64,000 nucleotides of DNA from Anaspis maculata (taxonomy: Eukaryota > Arthropoda > Insecta > Coleoptera > Scraptiidae). This document shows positions 32,883-45,168 of this stretch, one piece after another. Position 1 is the first letter of the stretch. Every line of letters begins with the position of its first letter. Position numbers and translations under genes: made by a program. The stretch is taken from positions 98,796,836-98,860,835 of the forward strand of contig OX421962.1 of assembly GCA_949128115.1 (NCBI GenBank), read 5' to 3'. Below the pieces are notes generated by a model. The model searched no databases. It had not been told where the DNA came from and was given only the letters and a program-made list of their open reading frames with translations.

Positions 32883-34283
32883 GTTATCTATCTTTGAAAG
32901 TTCGAGGATCTGTGCAGAACTAAATTCCCTATAACATAAACAAAATCGTCATAAATCGCAATGCAGGGTATTGAGTTATTACTTGAAGGTGCATGCTGTA
33001 GTGTTCTGGTCCATAGTAGACGCCGGGCAGTGCCGACCAAAGTTCAAATCGATTTTTCCTACCTCGAAAAACAAAGTTACAGATCGAATGGATGGTTTTC
33101 GTGAAGAATACAGTTCAGTCTGATGGCCTCTGAGATGTTTTCAAAGATGAATACATCTAACAGTATAAAAAAGTTTTGTGAAAATTGTCGAAGAAAAAAC
33201 AGGTTTTCTCAAGTTAACTTGCTCGAACTTGTTTTTATCCAAATTTACACATCGGATTCAAGTTCAGGACATTGAATTCAGTCGGAAAAGATACCAATCT
33301 TGTCGTGATCGCTTCTTCATGGCCCAGGAAGAAAAAGAGCCACCCAGCCGAGTTTCGCCCTTCCCCACGACCCCCCTTCAACAATGATCGACACTTTGTG
33401 TGTCAAAATTGTATTAACTGGTTGTGATGCGTCGAACTACTACGTATTTGCATCCATTGCATTGACGGGTTCCATCGGGTTCTATACCTTTCATTTTGAG
33501 TTGCAATTTTTTACCCCCCTCCAATAACTTGAAGCCTCGGGGTGCGATTTTTGTCAATTTTAGATATGTAGTAGGGCACTTAATTCTGAACAGAATATCA
33601 AAATTTCAGGACGTTCATATCTTTGCCGAGGTTTTGGCAATTTTTTTATCATGTTTCCTGTACTAACAAAGTTGGCTTTAAAATGTATTAAAACAACGTA
33701 TAAAGACAGCATTTGTAACTTTGCTTGTGAAAATGTACTCCTCACTCATTTGTACATGTAGTTTTAACTAAACAGAACTAAAAAATACCAACTGCGGTAC
33801 CATCAGAGACCGGCCAGGAACCATTTTTGCAGAATTTACCCCTAGCAAGTATATTAACCGCAATACAGTGTCTCTGGCGCAAAATCTCGCGTGGCGCCAC
33901 AACTAGAATTGCGCGAGGAATTGCGAAGAAGGGTCTTCTGAACAAGTATGCCAAATTTCATGCTTTGATCACAAAATGCACATACCATTCCGCTAACCCC
34001 CCCCCCCCCCCCCCTATCGAGTAGGTACATTCAGTCAGTTGAAGATTTAAAGATAAAAATACAAATAAATCGTAGAGATGCAAGAAACTATAATATGTGC
34101 AACACATTCTTGAGACTGTATTCGAAGGGTATTCAATAGGATTGGATAAATCTTATTTCTACTAATACACCATACACCTTGATTTTTGTATATTCTCGAG
34201 TCAATTCTAAATTAAGTAAATGTTAGAAAAATGTTAGAGTTGCGCCTCTTAGGACCATAGCGGACTCATCACATTTTTAATAA
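32883..34283. other. intergenic, no gene recognised; C18 run at 33997-34014
   Basis: AT-rich sequence with short frames only. A run of 18 C lies at 33997-34014. No inverted partner elsewhere in the window was noticed. Confidence 0.4.
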
Positions 34284-34297
34284 AACAAAGGTTTCCA

Positions 34298-34457
34298 ACT
34301 ACCACAACACTAGACAATCGTACTGCCACAGCACTGGATGATACGACCGAGGATACGACTTGATGCCTACGCACTGATGAGTCCCAAAGAGGGGCGAAAC
34401 AAGTGTCTGTGCAGTTTTGGTCTGATTCTCGGTCTGATTGTTTGGTGTTGTGGTAGT
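34298..34457. mobile_element. candidate Penelope-like element end enclosing a hammerhead-like core
   Basis: ACTACCACAACAC (34298-34310) and its exact complement GTGTTGTGGTAGT (34445-34457) form a 13-bp stem that encloses the hammerhead-like core at 34374-34400. Penelope-like retroelements are known to carry hammerhead ribozyme motifs in their terminal repeats. No GIY-YIG endonuclease or reverse transcriptase lies nearby, so the assignment rests on the core alone. Confidence 0.35.
34374..34400 (+). ncRNA. hammerhead ribozyme-like core
   Basis: CTGATGA (34374-34380), then a stem GTCCC (34381-34385), loop AAAGA and GGGGC (34391-34395, five pairs including one G-U), then GAAA (34396-34399) and C. 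This is the invariant CUGAUGA - stem II - GAAA arrangement of hammerhead ribozymes. Stems I and III and the NUH cleavage site are not clear. GACAATCG ending in GTA at about 34312-34321 could form part of stem III with CAAGTGTC (34400-34407), with two mismatches. It is either a decayed hammerhead or a chance match. Confidence 0.45.
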
Positions 34458-34782
34458 CGAAAAGCTTTTTTTTACTGGATTAAATGTGTTTATCTGCAAA
34501 ATAATTTTCTACGTGTAGAATATGTAACAAAAATTGGAAATCTGGTGACATATTCTACAGTAGAATATACACGTAGAATACGCATATTCGACGGCGTATA
34601 TTCTACCGACCCAACCCTGGGTATGGGTCCAATGACTCTCCAGAACGAGTTAAAAAAAATCGAAATAATGTTTTCGCGGATCGGGAGGGGTGCAAACTTT
34701 ACATTTTTTCAGTACATCGCTACTTCACCCTGTATAAAAAATATGACAAGCCTGTATCAAGAAACAATTAAATCATGTTGTA

Positions 34783-36092
34783 TAATATGCCGATCACGTT
34801 TTAAATTCAGCAGAAATTGAAACGCGGTTGGCCATGTTCCCTAGGGTGTAACGGACGCTGACAGACCAAATTACGTGGAAACGGGCTTTTTGTGGCGAAG
34901 TCCAGTGAGGTTAGGAAATTTTGACATGAAATGCCAATTCTGGCGTCTCCTTGCATCATATTCCGCTGCAGTGTTGCCTTGGCTGTTATGACTGTTATCT
35001 TGTCAGAATGGTAGGTAAGTGACAGAGTGCCGAGCCGTTCTAGGTTTTAGACACTAGGCCTTCATTTCTGACCATACATTAGAACAGTTTTCTCAACCTA
35101 GTATATGATATGATGGTATATTATGATTCATTATTTTATCCAAAAAAACTGTTGACCAGTCGCCCATTTAAACTGGAGAAAGTCTATCAAAATCAAGACG
35201 TCTTGAGCGTTCATACAATCTTACAACAGCGCTGTACTAGATTGACAATACGAATTCAAGGTCATCTGGGGAAATCTTGATCCAACATTACAAATTTGAG
35301 CATCCCTAAATATCGCAGAATTGCCAACTTGGCGTAAGAAAATTACCGTTCTGGTGCTGAATTTAAAAGCTGATCGGCATATAGTTCAAGACATCAGCTG
35401 TCCAGAAAGAAAAACTCATTGCAATTCGGCTTTTTCTTGAGAAAATACGACCATTTATTTTTATCTTGACTAAAATTTTCAGGTGTTCCACTTCAATTGT
35501 TGAGGACTGTATTAGAAGTACACAGGAAATCTTTGTTTTTTGATAAAAATTGATGATATATGCCGATCAGCTTTTAAATTCAGCACTAGAACGGTAATTT
35601 TTGCACGCCAAGTTGGCAATTCTGCGATATTTGGGGATGTTCAAATTTGTAATGTTGGATCAGTTTTTCCCCAGACGACCTTAAATTCGTACTGTCAATC
35701 AAGTACAGCGCTGTTGCAAGATTGTATGTTTGCTCTGTTTTTGACTGCAGCTTCAGTGTCCCATATGTCCTTCCAGTGTCTTTTCACCTCGCTATCTGCA
35801 GTATGGAGTTCTTCAGCTGTAATTCAGGTTGGGCGTAAAGGGCTCGGCACTCTGTCGCTTACTTGCCATTCTGACAAGATAACAGTCATAACAGCCAAGA
35901 CAACACTGTAGCGGAATATGATGCAAGGAGACGCCAGAATTGGCATTTCATGTCAAAATTTCCTAACCTCACTGGACTTCGCCACAAAAAGCCCGATTTC
36001 ACGTAACTTGGTCTGTCAGCGTCCGTTACACTCTAGGGAACATGGCCAACCGCGTTTAATTTCTACTGAATTTAAAACGTGATCGGCATATA
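34783..36092. mobile_element. 1.3 kb foldback element with TATGCCGATCA ends
   Basis: Outer arms 34783-35041 and 35841-36092 are inverted copies, starting TATGCCGATCACGTTTTAAA and including CTAGGGTGTAACGGACGCTG-like and AGTGCCGAGCC words. A second inverted pair (35080-35385 and 35560-35740) lies inside and faces the other way; it carries the closely related end TATGCCGATCAGCTTTTAAA. The structure is thus a palindrome within a palindrome. A lone inner-type arm exists at 1845-2158. No coding sequence. Confidence 0.7.
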
Positions 36093-36830
36093 ACTATGTA
36101 TGGATACAAAAATAATGCCCATTGGCCACCAATGGGGACATCAGCTATCCATCAGAAAAAGATCCAAGGGTCTATACTATATATAGCTTCATTTCCCGAG
36201 GAGGAGTACAACTTCTTAATTTATACACGGACAGACAGATGGACGGACGGACAGACAGACAGATAGACAGACAAACCGGCCATATAAGCGTCATTTTCTT
36301 ACGAAAATGCGCTCAAAAGTTTGGTGTACGGTGTACGCCTCGATCGAGGCCTCGATGCACATGTTCAATGAAGTAAGAATCATCACTGGCACCGCGGATG
36401 TTGGAAATACTTTATGTTGCATTAGGGTGTGTAAGTTCTCATACAAAGTATTAACCAAGGTTTCAACATGCGTTGTTCTGTTTCATTGTCTGACACATTT
36501 TTAGAAACGCATTTCAGAAAGACCTGGAAGTTTCCCGCAATCCCGCCACTTCCATACTCGCTTCCATAATTATTGTTTCGACAAAATGCAGCATCGGCAT
36601 CGGCTACTTAGTCGATTCGCGAGGGTCTAGAGAGGGAGGCCAATGTTGGCTTTTCGAGTGTTTCCACAGAGCACCAGACCCTAACTATAATAGAGCGGCA
36701 TCTGCCGTATATTGGATGAGGATGAAAACACTAGCGCCAGCGGCGGGTGTAGGGGCAACTAAATACTAAAAGGCGGGACTTTTAAACGGGTTGCTTGTTG
36801 AATCCACTTCGAATTTTGTTCATGCAACTT
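36093..36830. other. intergenic; GACA/GATA microsatellite at 36229-36273
   Basis: The tract at 36229-36273 is a (GACA)n/(GACG)n/(GATA)n microsatellite. After it comes GTCATTTTCTTACGAAAATGC and the palindrome CCTCGATCGAGG. No gene recognised. Confidence 0.5.
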
Positions 36831-36831
36831 C

Positions 36832-37013
36832 AATTTGTAAATTTCATTTCTTTGTTTCAAAATTACTGCTACATCGCAGAAGTAACCCAAATTATATTTT
36901 GATTTTCCACTGTAATAGCGATTTGTAATGTTTTATTGAAAAACGAAAAAAAATTTGGGTAACTTCTGCGATGTAGCAATAATTTTGAAACAAAGAAATG
37001 GAATTTACAAATT
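36832..37013. repeat. 182-bp hairpin repeat
   Basis: AATTTGTAAATTTCATTTCT near 36832, followed by TACTGCTACATCGCAGAAG, is repeated as its complement at 36950-37013. Arms of about 63 bases surround a 55-base loop and are nearly identical. Looks like a small MITE without clear flanking duplication. Confidence 0.65.
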
Positions 37014-37284
37014 AAAGATGCATATAAACGGTATAGTTACTCAAAACGAACAGACATAAAATTAAAACAAAAAAAAACACTGACTTTTTTTCAACAAAAT
37101 TTATTTCAAATCATAGGAGGCACACCTACTTAGGTACTGAAAACAAAGGAAATGGCCGCTTTTAATTTTTTCGGCCATCAATAATAAGATTTACTCACTT
37201 CACTAGGGAATCCTTCTCATCACGGACCCCACTTCATAGCTGAAACTTGAGACATCAGTAACACTTTCATTTTGTTTATTTTAG

Positions 37285-37910
37285 TGGCCTAGCTGGCTCT
37301 TCGGTAGGTCTGAAAGTGCTAGCTGGTCCTTCGACAGGTGTGGAAGTGCTGGCTGGTTCTTCGACAGGTCTGGAAATTCCGGCTCGTTCTTCGACAGGTG
37401 TAAATGGGCTAGCTGGTTCTTCGACAGGTCTGGAAATGCTAGCTGGTTCTTTGACAGGTACCTATGAAAGTGCCAGCAGATTCTTCGACAGATGTAAAAG
37501 TGCTGGCTGGTTCTTCGACAGGTGTAAATGTGTTAGCTGGTTCTTCGACAGGTATGAAAGTGCCAGCAGATTCTTCGACAGGTGTAAACTAAGTGCTGGC
37601 TGGTTTTTCGACAGGTCTGGAAATTCCGGCTGATTCTTCGACAGGTGTAAAAGTGCTGGCTGGTTCTTTGACAGGTGTGGAAGTGCTGACTGGTTCTTCG
37701 ATAGGTCTGGAAATTCCGGCTGGTTCTTCGACAGGTGTAAATGTGTTAGCTGGTTCTTCGACAGGTATGAAAGTGCCAGCAGGTTCTTCTACAGGTGTAA
37801 AAGTGCTGTCTGGTTCTTCGACAGGTCTGGAAATGCTAGCTGGTTCTTCGACTGGTGTAAAAGTGCTGGATGGTTCTTTGACCGGTGTGAAAGCGCTGGC
37901 CAATTCTTAA
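37285..37910. repeat. 30-bp minisatellite, about 20 units
   Basis: The unit is close to GCTGGCTGGTTCTTCGACAG followed by GTGTAAAAGT. Variants alternate GTGTAAAAGT, GTCTGGAAATTCC and GTATGAAAGTGCC endings. The 30-base period is exactly ten codons, so several frames stay open on both strands. Minus strand would give (TFTPVEEPAS)n and plus strand (VLAGSSTGVK)n. The minus version resembles a P/E/S/T-rich extracellular or coiled repeat, but its frame has no ATG (it would begin at TTG 37903, with a stop just upstream). A second minus frame with ATG at 38001 runs into the array in a different register. Two places (37455-37470 and 37580-37595) break the period. Confidence 0.75.
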
Positions 37911-38554
37911 GGGCTTGATTACATCCGCACTCCGCAGCGACTACTTGAGGATCAAGCGCAGGAATTACCTCCGCCACATGCTCCACTATGAACATAAACA
38001 TTGATTACTTTTAATACACTTTTGCCAAATCCTTGGCCAAATCAATTTGAATTCTAAATCAAATTATGAAATAGATAGCTCACCATTCAGAACAGTGTAG
38101 AAAAAACATATTGTCACAGCCCTCTCCTTGTACCGGGGACAAAATACCCATCGGGAAAGTGTTGGTTACAGATATAATGTTTTCGATATAGCTCCTGGTC
38201 GAAGTTGATTGAATTGTAGAAAATAATTAATTTCCAACCACTGATTTAGCAACCACGTGCATAAATAATACCATTTTTCACAAAAAAAAAACACCTTTCA
38301 AACTGCTTTTCAACGAAAAGAGCGAAGAGCACAAAGAATATTCAAGTTTTAACGGGCCCACCGCGAAAGACAGATAACAGATCTTGGAATTTTCGCCAGT
38401 ACTGTCAAGATATGTCAAATAAGCGCCCTCTAACGGGTGTAGGGGCAAGCTTTTAGCGCGGTCGGTAACCAAAAATTTAGTTCTGCTCAGCCCACGGATT
38501 GCTCAGCCCCATGTGACTTTCCTGTCTATTATAGTTTGTCTATAGTCCTGTCTC
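37911..38554. other. intergenic next to the minisatellite
   Basis: CGGGTGTAGGGGCAA occurs here at 38436 and also at 36744 on the same strand, suggesting a shared repeat edge on both sides of the minisatellite. No gene. Confidence 0.35.
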
Positions 38555-41500
38555 TAGCAGTACTTCTGTAGGAAAAACGATGTAATCAAAATTTTTTTTT
38601 TGGAATCGTTAGAGGATCATCCCAGGACAAATAATCACTCGGGTGCTTTCGCGATTTCTGGTACATTTTCCAGCAATATCGCATCAAAGTTGGCGGCTGG
38701 TCAATTCTTCAGTTCGCTGATATTTCTTGGAGTTTTTGCGATTTTTTTCAAATAAAAGTACTAATCTACCCAAAAAACAATTCCGAATCTAATGGTGCTG
38801 TCAGATTTTGAGTACTTACGTTATACCGGGTGAAAAAACAATAAAACGAAATTTATATTTTTCTTCCAACTTTTTAGTTTCTTGGCCGATTTTCACAAAC
38901 TTTATGTCAAAAGCTCGCTGACTAAATCGTCTACTCAAATCAATTGTCAATATAGCCAAACTATCAAAAATCAAGATGGCGGCGGCGAACCCAAATAAAA
39001 GTGTGTCGTATTTCGAGAATTTTTTTTGATTTCTTAACTTCGTAAAGAACGACACTAATGGTGGATTCTGGAAGATTCAGCTTTCTTCTGCAATTTGGGA
39101 CTAGATTTACTTGATTCGCACATTTCACTGTGAAAATATAGTGAATTAAAGGAAGGTCCACTTGTGATTTTTTCCAAATTCACAATAAATCAGCAGTTTA
39201 AAAACCTCCCGCGAATCCTTATTTCTGAAGCAATTTCTACACACTTGGTAGTGATCGTAAGCTGTGTGCATAGGCTACAAATACCGTGTTGGTGCATGGC
39301 CGAAGTTTTGGAATTTTAGATGATAGATGACGTAAATGGTGGAGGTGCGCATGTCAAATATCGAATATTCTACTTTTTGTTCTCACATGTTCTGAACGAA
39401 ATTTCTATAAATGGTTGGCTTAATGGTCAGCTGGATAAACACGCAACGAGAGTCAAATGTTGAAAGAGTCGAAATGTGAATATTTCAAATAGACGACTTC
39501 ACTTCTTTGGAGAAAATAAAACGGTTCTATCCGTTGGTCCAGGAATTTTAGCTGTTAAAATCGCAAATAGCGAACAAAAATGAAAGCCAGCCGGATTTTT
39601 GTATATAAGCTCAGTTAAACATGTAGTTTAACATAGTCAAAGTTCTCAAGAATCCGGTGTGAGCTTCGGCCGTTGTGGCCTCGAGAAGAACTTGAGGATC
39701 AGTTTTTCGCTTATATCTCGTGAACAATGGCACTTGGGAAGAACGTGCTGGAAAGAAATTGTTCAAAATTTTATTGTCTATAAAAAAAGGTCCTTACACG
39801 TTTCATCGTCAGTCCACTCTTTCTTCGTCAAAACACAAGAAAATTAAAATAATCCAGATGCTCGATGCTGAAGACTGTATGGACCTTGAGTTTTATGATG
39901 GCGGGGTGCCACTTGGTAGAGGTGTTGTTCGATCTATTCTGTTTTGACTGTAACTATTTGCCATCAATACCAACTATGCCGGCGGCATATACAGGGTGAA
40001 ATAAAAATAAGAAGTTGAAGAAATGTACCTCAAGAACCAAAACAGGTGAAGACATATAAACCGCCAAAAATATTTCTGATTTCATGGTCATGAAGTCGTC
40101 GTAAACTTGGATCAAATATGTTGAGCCGTTTTTGACATATCTTCAGATGACTGAAGTCGTTACGAAAAAAAACTAGTTTTCCGTCTATCAGTAACTCTTC
40201 AGATATTGAATCGAGACTTGGTGTTTTGAATCGAAACAATGATAAATCACATTTAAAATGAAATAATAGTTGAAAACACTTTCTAGGCCAACTACTTTAA
40301 GAAAAAACACAGTCAACTTTTTTTCTGATGAGTAGACGAAAAAATTATTTTTTTCGGTAACAACTTCAGTCTTTTGAAGATATTTCAAGAACGGCTCAAC
40401 ATATTTGATTCAAGTTCACGACGACTTCATGACCATGAAATCAGAATTATTTATGGCGATTTACATGTCTTCACCTATTCTGGTTCTTGAGGAACAAATG
40501 TTCAACTTTTTATTTTTATTTCACCCTGTATATGCCGCCGGCATAGTTCGTATTGATGGCTTCAAGTTTCAATCAAGAAATAGTGGACCAACCAACACCT
40601 CTACTAGGTGGCACTTCGCCATCATAAAACTCAAGGTCCATACAGTCTTCATCATCGAGCATCTGGATTATTTGAATTTTCTTGTGTTTTGACGAAGAAA
40701 GAGTGGACTGACGATGAAACGTGTAAGGACCTTTCTTATAGACAATAAAATTTTCAACAATTTCTTCCCAAGCACGTTCTTCCCAAGTGCCATTGTTCAC
40801 GAGATATACGCGAAAAACTGATCCTCAAGTTCTTCTCGAGGCCACAACGGCCGAAGCTCACACCGGATTCTTGAGAACTTTGACTATGTTGAACTACATG
40901 CTTAACTGAGCTTATATACAAATATCCGGCTGGCATTCATTTTTGTTCGCTACTTGCGATTTTAACAGCAAAAATTCCTGGACCAACGGATAGAACCGTT
41001 TTATTTTCTCCAAAGAAGTAAAGTCGTCTATTTGAAAATTTCACATTTCGACTCTTTCAACATTTGACTCTCGTTGCGTGTTTATCCAGCTGACCATTAA
41101 GCCAACCATTTATAGAAATTTCGTTCAGAACATGTGAGAACAAAAAGTAGAATATCCGATATTTGACATGCGCACCTCCACCATTTACGTCATCTATCAT
41201 CTAAAATTTCGAAACTTCGGCCATGCACCAACACGGTATTTGTAGCCTATGCACACAGCTTACGATCACTACCAAGTGTGTAGAAATTGCTCCAGAAATA
41301 AGGATTCGCGGGAGGTTTTTAAACTGCTGATTTATTGTGAATTTGGAAAAAATCACAAGTGGACCTTCCTTTGATTCACTATATTTTCACAGTGTAATGT
41401 GCGAATCAAGTGAATCTAGTCCCAAATTGCAGAAGAAAGCCGAATCTTCCAGAATCCACCATCAGGGTCGTTCTTTACGAAGTTTAGAAATAAAAAAAAA

Positions 41501-41965
41501 ATCTCGAAATACGACACATTTTTATTTGGGTTTGCCGCCGCCATCTTGATTTTTGATAATTTGGCTATATTGACAATTGATTTAAGCAGACGATTTAGTC
41601 AGCGAGCTTTTGACATAAAGTTTGTGAAAATTGGCCAAGAAACTAAAAAGTTGGAGAAAAAATATAAAACTCGTTTTATATTTTTTTCACCCGGTATAAC
41701 GTAAGTACTCAAAATCTGACAGCACCATTCGATCCGGAATTGTTTTTTGAGTAGATTAGTACTTTTATTTGAAAAAAATCGCAAAAACTCCAAGAAATAT
41801 CAGCGAACTGAAGAATTGACCAGCCGCCAACTTTGATGCGATATTGCTGGAAAATGTACCAGAAATCGCGAAAGCACCCGAGTGATTATTTGTCCTGGGA
41901 TGATCCTTTAACGATTCCAAAAAAAAAAATTTGATTACATCGTTTTTCCTACAGAAGTACTGCTA
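38555..41965. mobile_element. 3.4 kb near-perfect palindrome centred on a MITE
   Basis: The left arm 38555-39989 and right arm 40531-41965 are both 1,435 bases and are almost identical inverted copies, starting TAGCAGTACTTCTGTAGG. Differences are scattered single bases and small indels in A/T runs. The dyad at 40260 coincides with the centre of the 39992-40528 MITE. No clean target duplication was seen (CTC left, GGG right). Frames in the arms (for example 38816-39055 minus) are not recognised. The end TAGCAGTAC is reminiscent of the TAG...GCGGTAC ends of the other foldbacks. Confidence 0.8.
39992..40528. mobile_element. TA-flanked palindromic MITE, CAGGGTGAAATAAAAATA ends
   Basis: CAGGGTGAAATAAAAATA and its complement close a 537-bp element with TA on both sides (39990-39991, 40529-40530). 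The inverted arms meet in an AT-rich loop near 40200-40320. Immediately outside both ends is the mirrored word GCCGGCGGCA / TGCCGCCGGC of the surrounding palindrome. Confidence 0.75.
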
Positions 41966-42149
41966 GGGCCTGGATTACTATGAGTGTTTCGGCGCAAGCT
42001 TCCGATTGTGCAGGTGTCTTAGTAGTGTTCGCGTGTCGTGTCCTCCAGCGAGCTTCGTATCAGATGATATGGTATCAGTGTTGTGGTGCCCAACAGATTT
42101 CTTTTGAAGGGTTATGTGAGTACAAATTTTATTACAAAAACTAGTCCTA
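41966..42149. other. intergenic, nothing recognised
   Basis: Short spacer between two palindromic elements. Confidence 0.3.
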
Positions 42150-43371
42150 CTAGTCCTTAGTGTGTGGCTTTTCGTGTCCACAACGGCGCACCGACCATCG
42201 CCTTGTACCATAGCCTCGCACACGCAAAAAATACATGCGTTGTTTTAAATGTACGTGGCCAAAGTGGAGCCTCGCACAGCGCACCGCACATAGCCTGGCA
42301 CCATAGCCTTGCCTCGAGAAATAGAGCATGGTATTGTTCAGACCATCGCCCATCGCACGCGATTTTTGCAGCAATATGTTGGGCTTTTCAATTTGATTTT
42401 AAAGTTCAGCAATAAAAGCAGATATTTTGACCATGTTTCCAGACATCGAAACTCAAATTCTCGAAAACGAAGCCTCCGAATAAAAAATATCTAGGACATT
42501 TTTCCCTTTCTAAATTCAATGTAGAATCTGAAGATGTGACTAGAATTCAAAAATATTCGTCGAGGCAGAAAGTAGAGGGGTAGAAAGTAATAAACGACGG
42601 TAACCGTGTCATGAAGGGAATCTCGATTTTGATCATCGCAAAAGTAGGAATGAACTACAAACAGTGACCAAGAAGCGTTTTCAAAGGGAATTTTGCTGGA
42701 GATCCACAAATTTTCGAGAAAAAAAATCTGAAGTATGGAAAGCTGCGCAGTGTATTTTTTTTGGCGCCAGGTGGATATGCAATCCCCCGAACGAAATGGA
42801 AATGAAACTAAAAGGACGATAAAACACACCAGCGGAGCTGGGGAGCAAAAAAGGGGTGTTGGGAAGGGGAAGCTAAAAATAACGCGTCGTGAATTTGAAA
42901 AAAAAAAGGGCGAAATATCGCAAGAAATAGTAATAAAACCACCAAAAGACATTGGTTTTGTGGCAATATGCTACCAATAGACACCAACGGGACTGAGGAG
43001 CAAAATGGGGGTGTTATGCGGGAAGAAGCTAAGAAGAACGCGTTGTAAAACAAGGAACAGGGCTAAAAATCACAGAAATCGTTATAATTGAAAAAAATTG
43101 AAAAGAAGGAATACATCACACATAAAGGGAAGAAAATTGCAAAAAGGGCAGTCGACGCGTGTAAGGAAAGAATGAAATGCAGGAAAAATAGCGGAAGAGC
43201 GCAAAGAAAGAATAACAACGCATGGAAAGTATCGCGCAGAAATAGTTGAAGTACGTTCAAAAAGAAGGAATAAAACACAGAAAACGGGAAGAAAGTCGCG
43301 AAATATAGGTACCTAGTTGAAACGTGTAATTTCTCTATTTGGTTTTCATTTCATATTGGTGTTTTCTTTTT

Positions 43372-45057
43372 ACTTCCCCGACCCACCACCCAACGAGGAG
43401 GGGAAGTATTGTGAACGCGCTAAAAATTTTTTTCGAGATGAAGACGGATATATCCATTTTGAGGTGCCCCAAGACGATTAAGAACATTTTTGGAGTGATG
43501 TCTGTCTGTATGTGTGTCTGTATGTGTGTCTGTATGTGTGTCTTGTCTGTAACCTTCTACGATTACAGCCGCAGCGTTGATCCGATCGACTTAAAATTCG
43601 GCATGCGGACATTGTTGGTCCCTGGAATGAGCCCATTAGTTTTTGGCTCTTATCTGTCAAACGGAAATGCCACTACCAAAGAATAATAGATGTTATACAT
43701 CACGGAACTTGACATGCAATATATCGCTTGAGAGTCCATAAAAAACTTTATTCAGAACAGTTAAAAGTTTTCCCCTATCTATCATCTGTCAAATAATAAA
43801 AAATGTCAAAATTCAAAACTTTACCATTCAATTATTCAAAATCTATCAGATGGATTGGGACCAAATTTCGCAGCAACCAACAAAACAAAAGAGTCAAATC
43901 AAGTCTGGAGTTGCAATTTTCCACCATTTTCCAGTCGAGCGGTATGAATTTTCAAAATTTCTCCTAGCCGTTGCCACCTGAGAGGGCCTCTCGCCCGAAT
44001 TTTGAACAGAACGACTCGCCTTTGATGCAGGACTCCACTCAAAAATTCATTACTGCTCGGCGATCAACTTTTTCCGAAAAAGTCAAACTGATATCGAAAG
44101 TATATTTGATTGGGCGTCGTGCAGTCCTATTTTCAAAATCGGCACGATTCCGGTTTTCTGACAGTAATTTTTTCAAAATGAAATAAGTATATTCTGTGAA
44201 TTTGAGAAAACTACTATGCCAACTTTGACATGCGGTGAGCCCCACGAAATATTCATTTTAGGTGCAGACATGCTGGGAATGAAAGTTGGAGAAAAGATTA
44301 AATTAATTTTTGGAAAGAAAATTTTCGAAATCGAACTCACGGTTTCCGAGTTTTCATCTCTAGAAAAACCGCAAATTTTCCAACTTTTTATCCCGTGAAC
44401 AGATTTTTATCTTTTTCTTTCAAACAAGAGACTACTGGCTCTTGAACATTTTCGAATGATTTTCTTCTCAATTTCCCGGGAATTCCCCTGTTGAAAATGT
44501 AAAACAGGTTTGGGTTATCGAAACCGGATAAAATGATGGAGCTTAAAGTGAAGCCGTAATTGACGATCTTCATAATAAGATTTGGAATTTTTTTTGAGGT
44601 TTTCCCGGTAAATTCAAGTTTTCAAAATTTTCAATTTCCTGCAAACTATTTCCAATGTTTCTGTGGTGCCAGTTTCGGATCGATCACCTACTAATGCGTC
44701 TGACTGCCTCACTCGCTTTTCTTTTACATTATTTGGTTCCTATAATGAAAACATGCAAATTTGTAACTTTTTCGCTTGTGAACAGATTTATACTAACCTT
44801 CTTCAAACAAAAGGTAATTGATTCTTGAACATTTCCAGGCAATTTCTCTTGAAATTCTTCAAGTTTTCCGAGAGTTTCCCGCTTTAAAATCCACCGGCCT
44901 AGCTCATCAAGACGAGACTCAAATGATGGAGCTCTAAATGAATCCCTAATTAGAAAAAATATCTCAATTCTTCAATCTTTTTCTCCAATTTCCCACCCGA
45001 AGGAACATCATTTCATAATAAAATTTCCATCCATTCCTTGCTACTCATCGGGGAAGT
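43372..45057. mobile_element. candidate element with ACTTCCCCGA ends
   Basis: ACTTCCCCGA at 43372 and TCGGGGAAGT at 45048-45057 form short inverted ends. Just inside the left end is CACCACCCAACGAGGAGG. The body has a TCTGTATGTGTG microsatellite at 43499-43550, then GATCGACTTAAAATTCGGC. It also has a diverged direct duplication: GAACAGATTT, CTTGAACATTT and AATGATGGAGCT occur near 44400-44540 and again near 44775-44935. No protein motif. Confidence 0.4.
43499..43550 (+). repeat. TCTGTATGTGTG microsatellite
   Basis: About three and a half copies of the 12-base unit TCTGTATGTGTG. Confidence 0.75.
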
Positions 45058-45168
45058 TTTGGGGTGACACAACCGATTTTTTTTGAGTTTGTGATTGCAT
45101 GCATTCGCCAATTTCTCATGTTTGGGCTGCTAAGTGCAATATTTAAGTCCATAACTGTGGTAGATATA

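Noticed and set aside
34338..34820. 160-codon open frame on the plus strand
   Set aside because: It spans the hammerhead-like core and hairpin repeats, and the peptide has no recognisable domain.
36229..36273. CRISPR-like short repeats
   Set aside because: A plain GACA/GATA microsatellite in eukaryotic DNA, with no spacers.
40330..40352. CTGATGAGTAGACGAAA as a second hammerhead core
   Set aside because: There is no stem II between CTGATGA and GAAA, so the match is chance.
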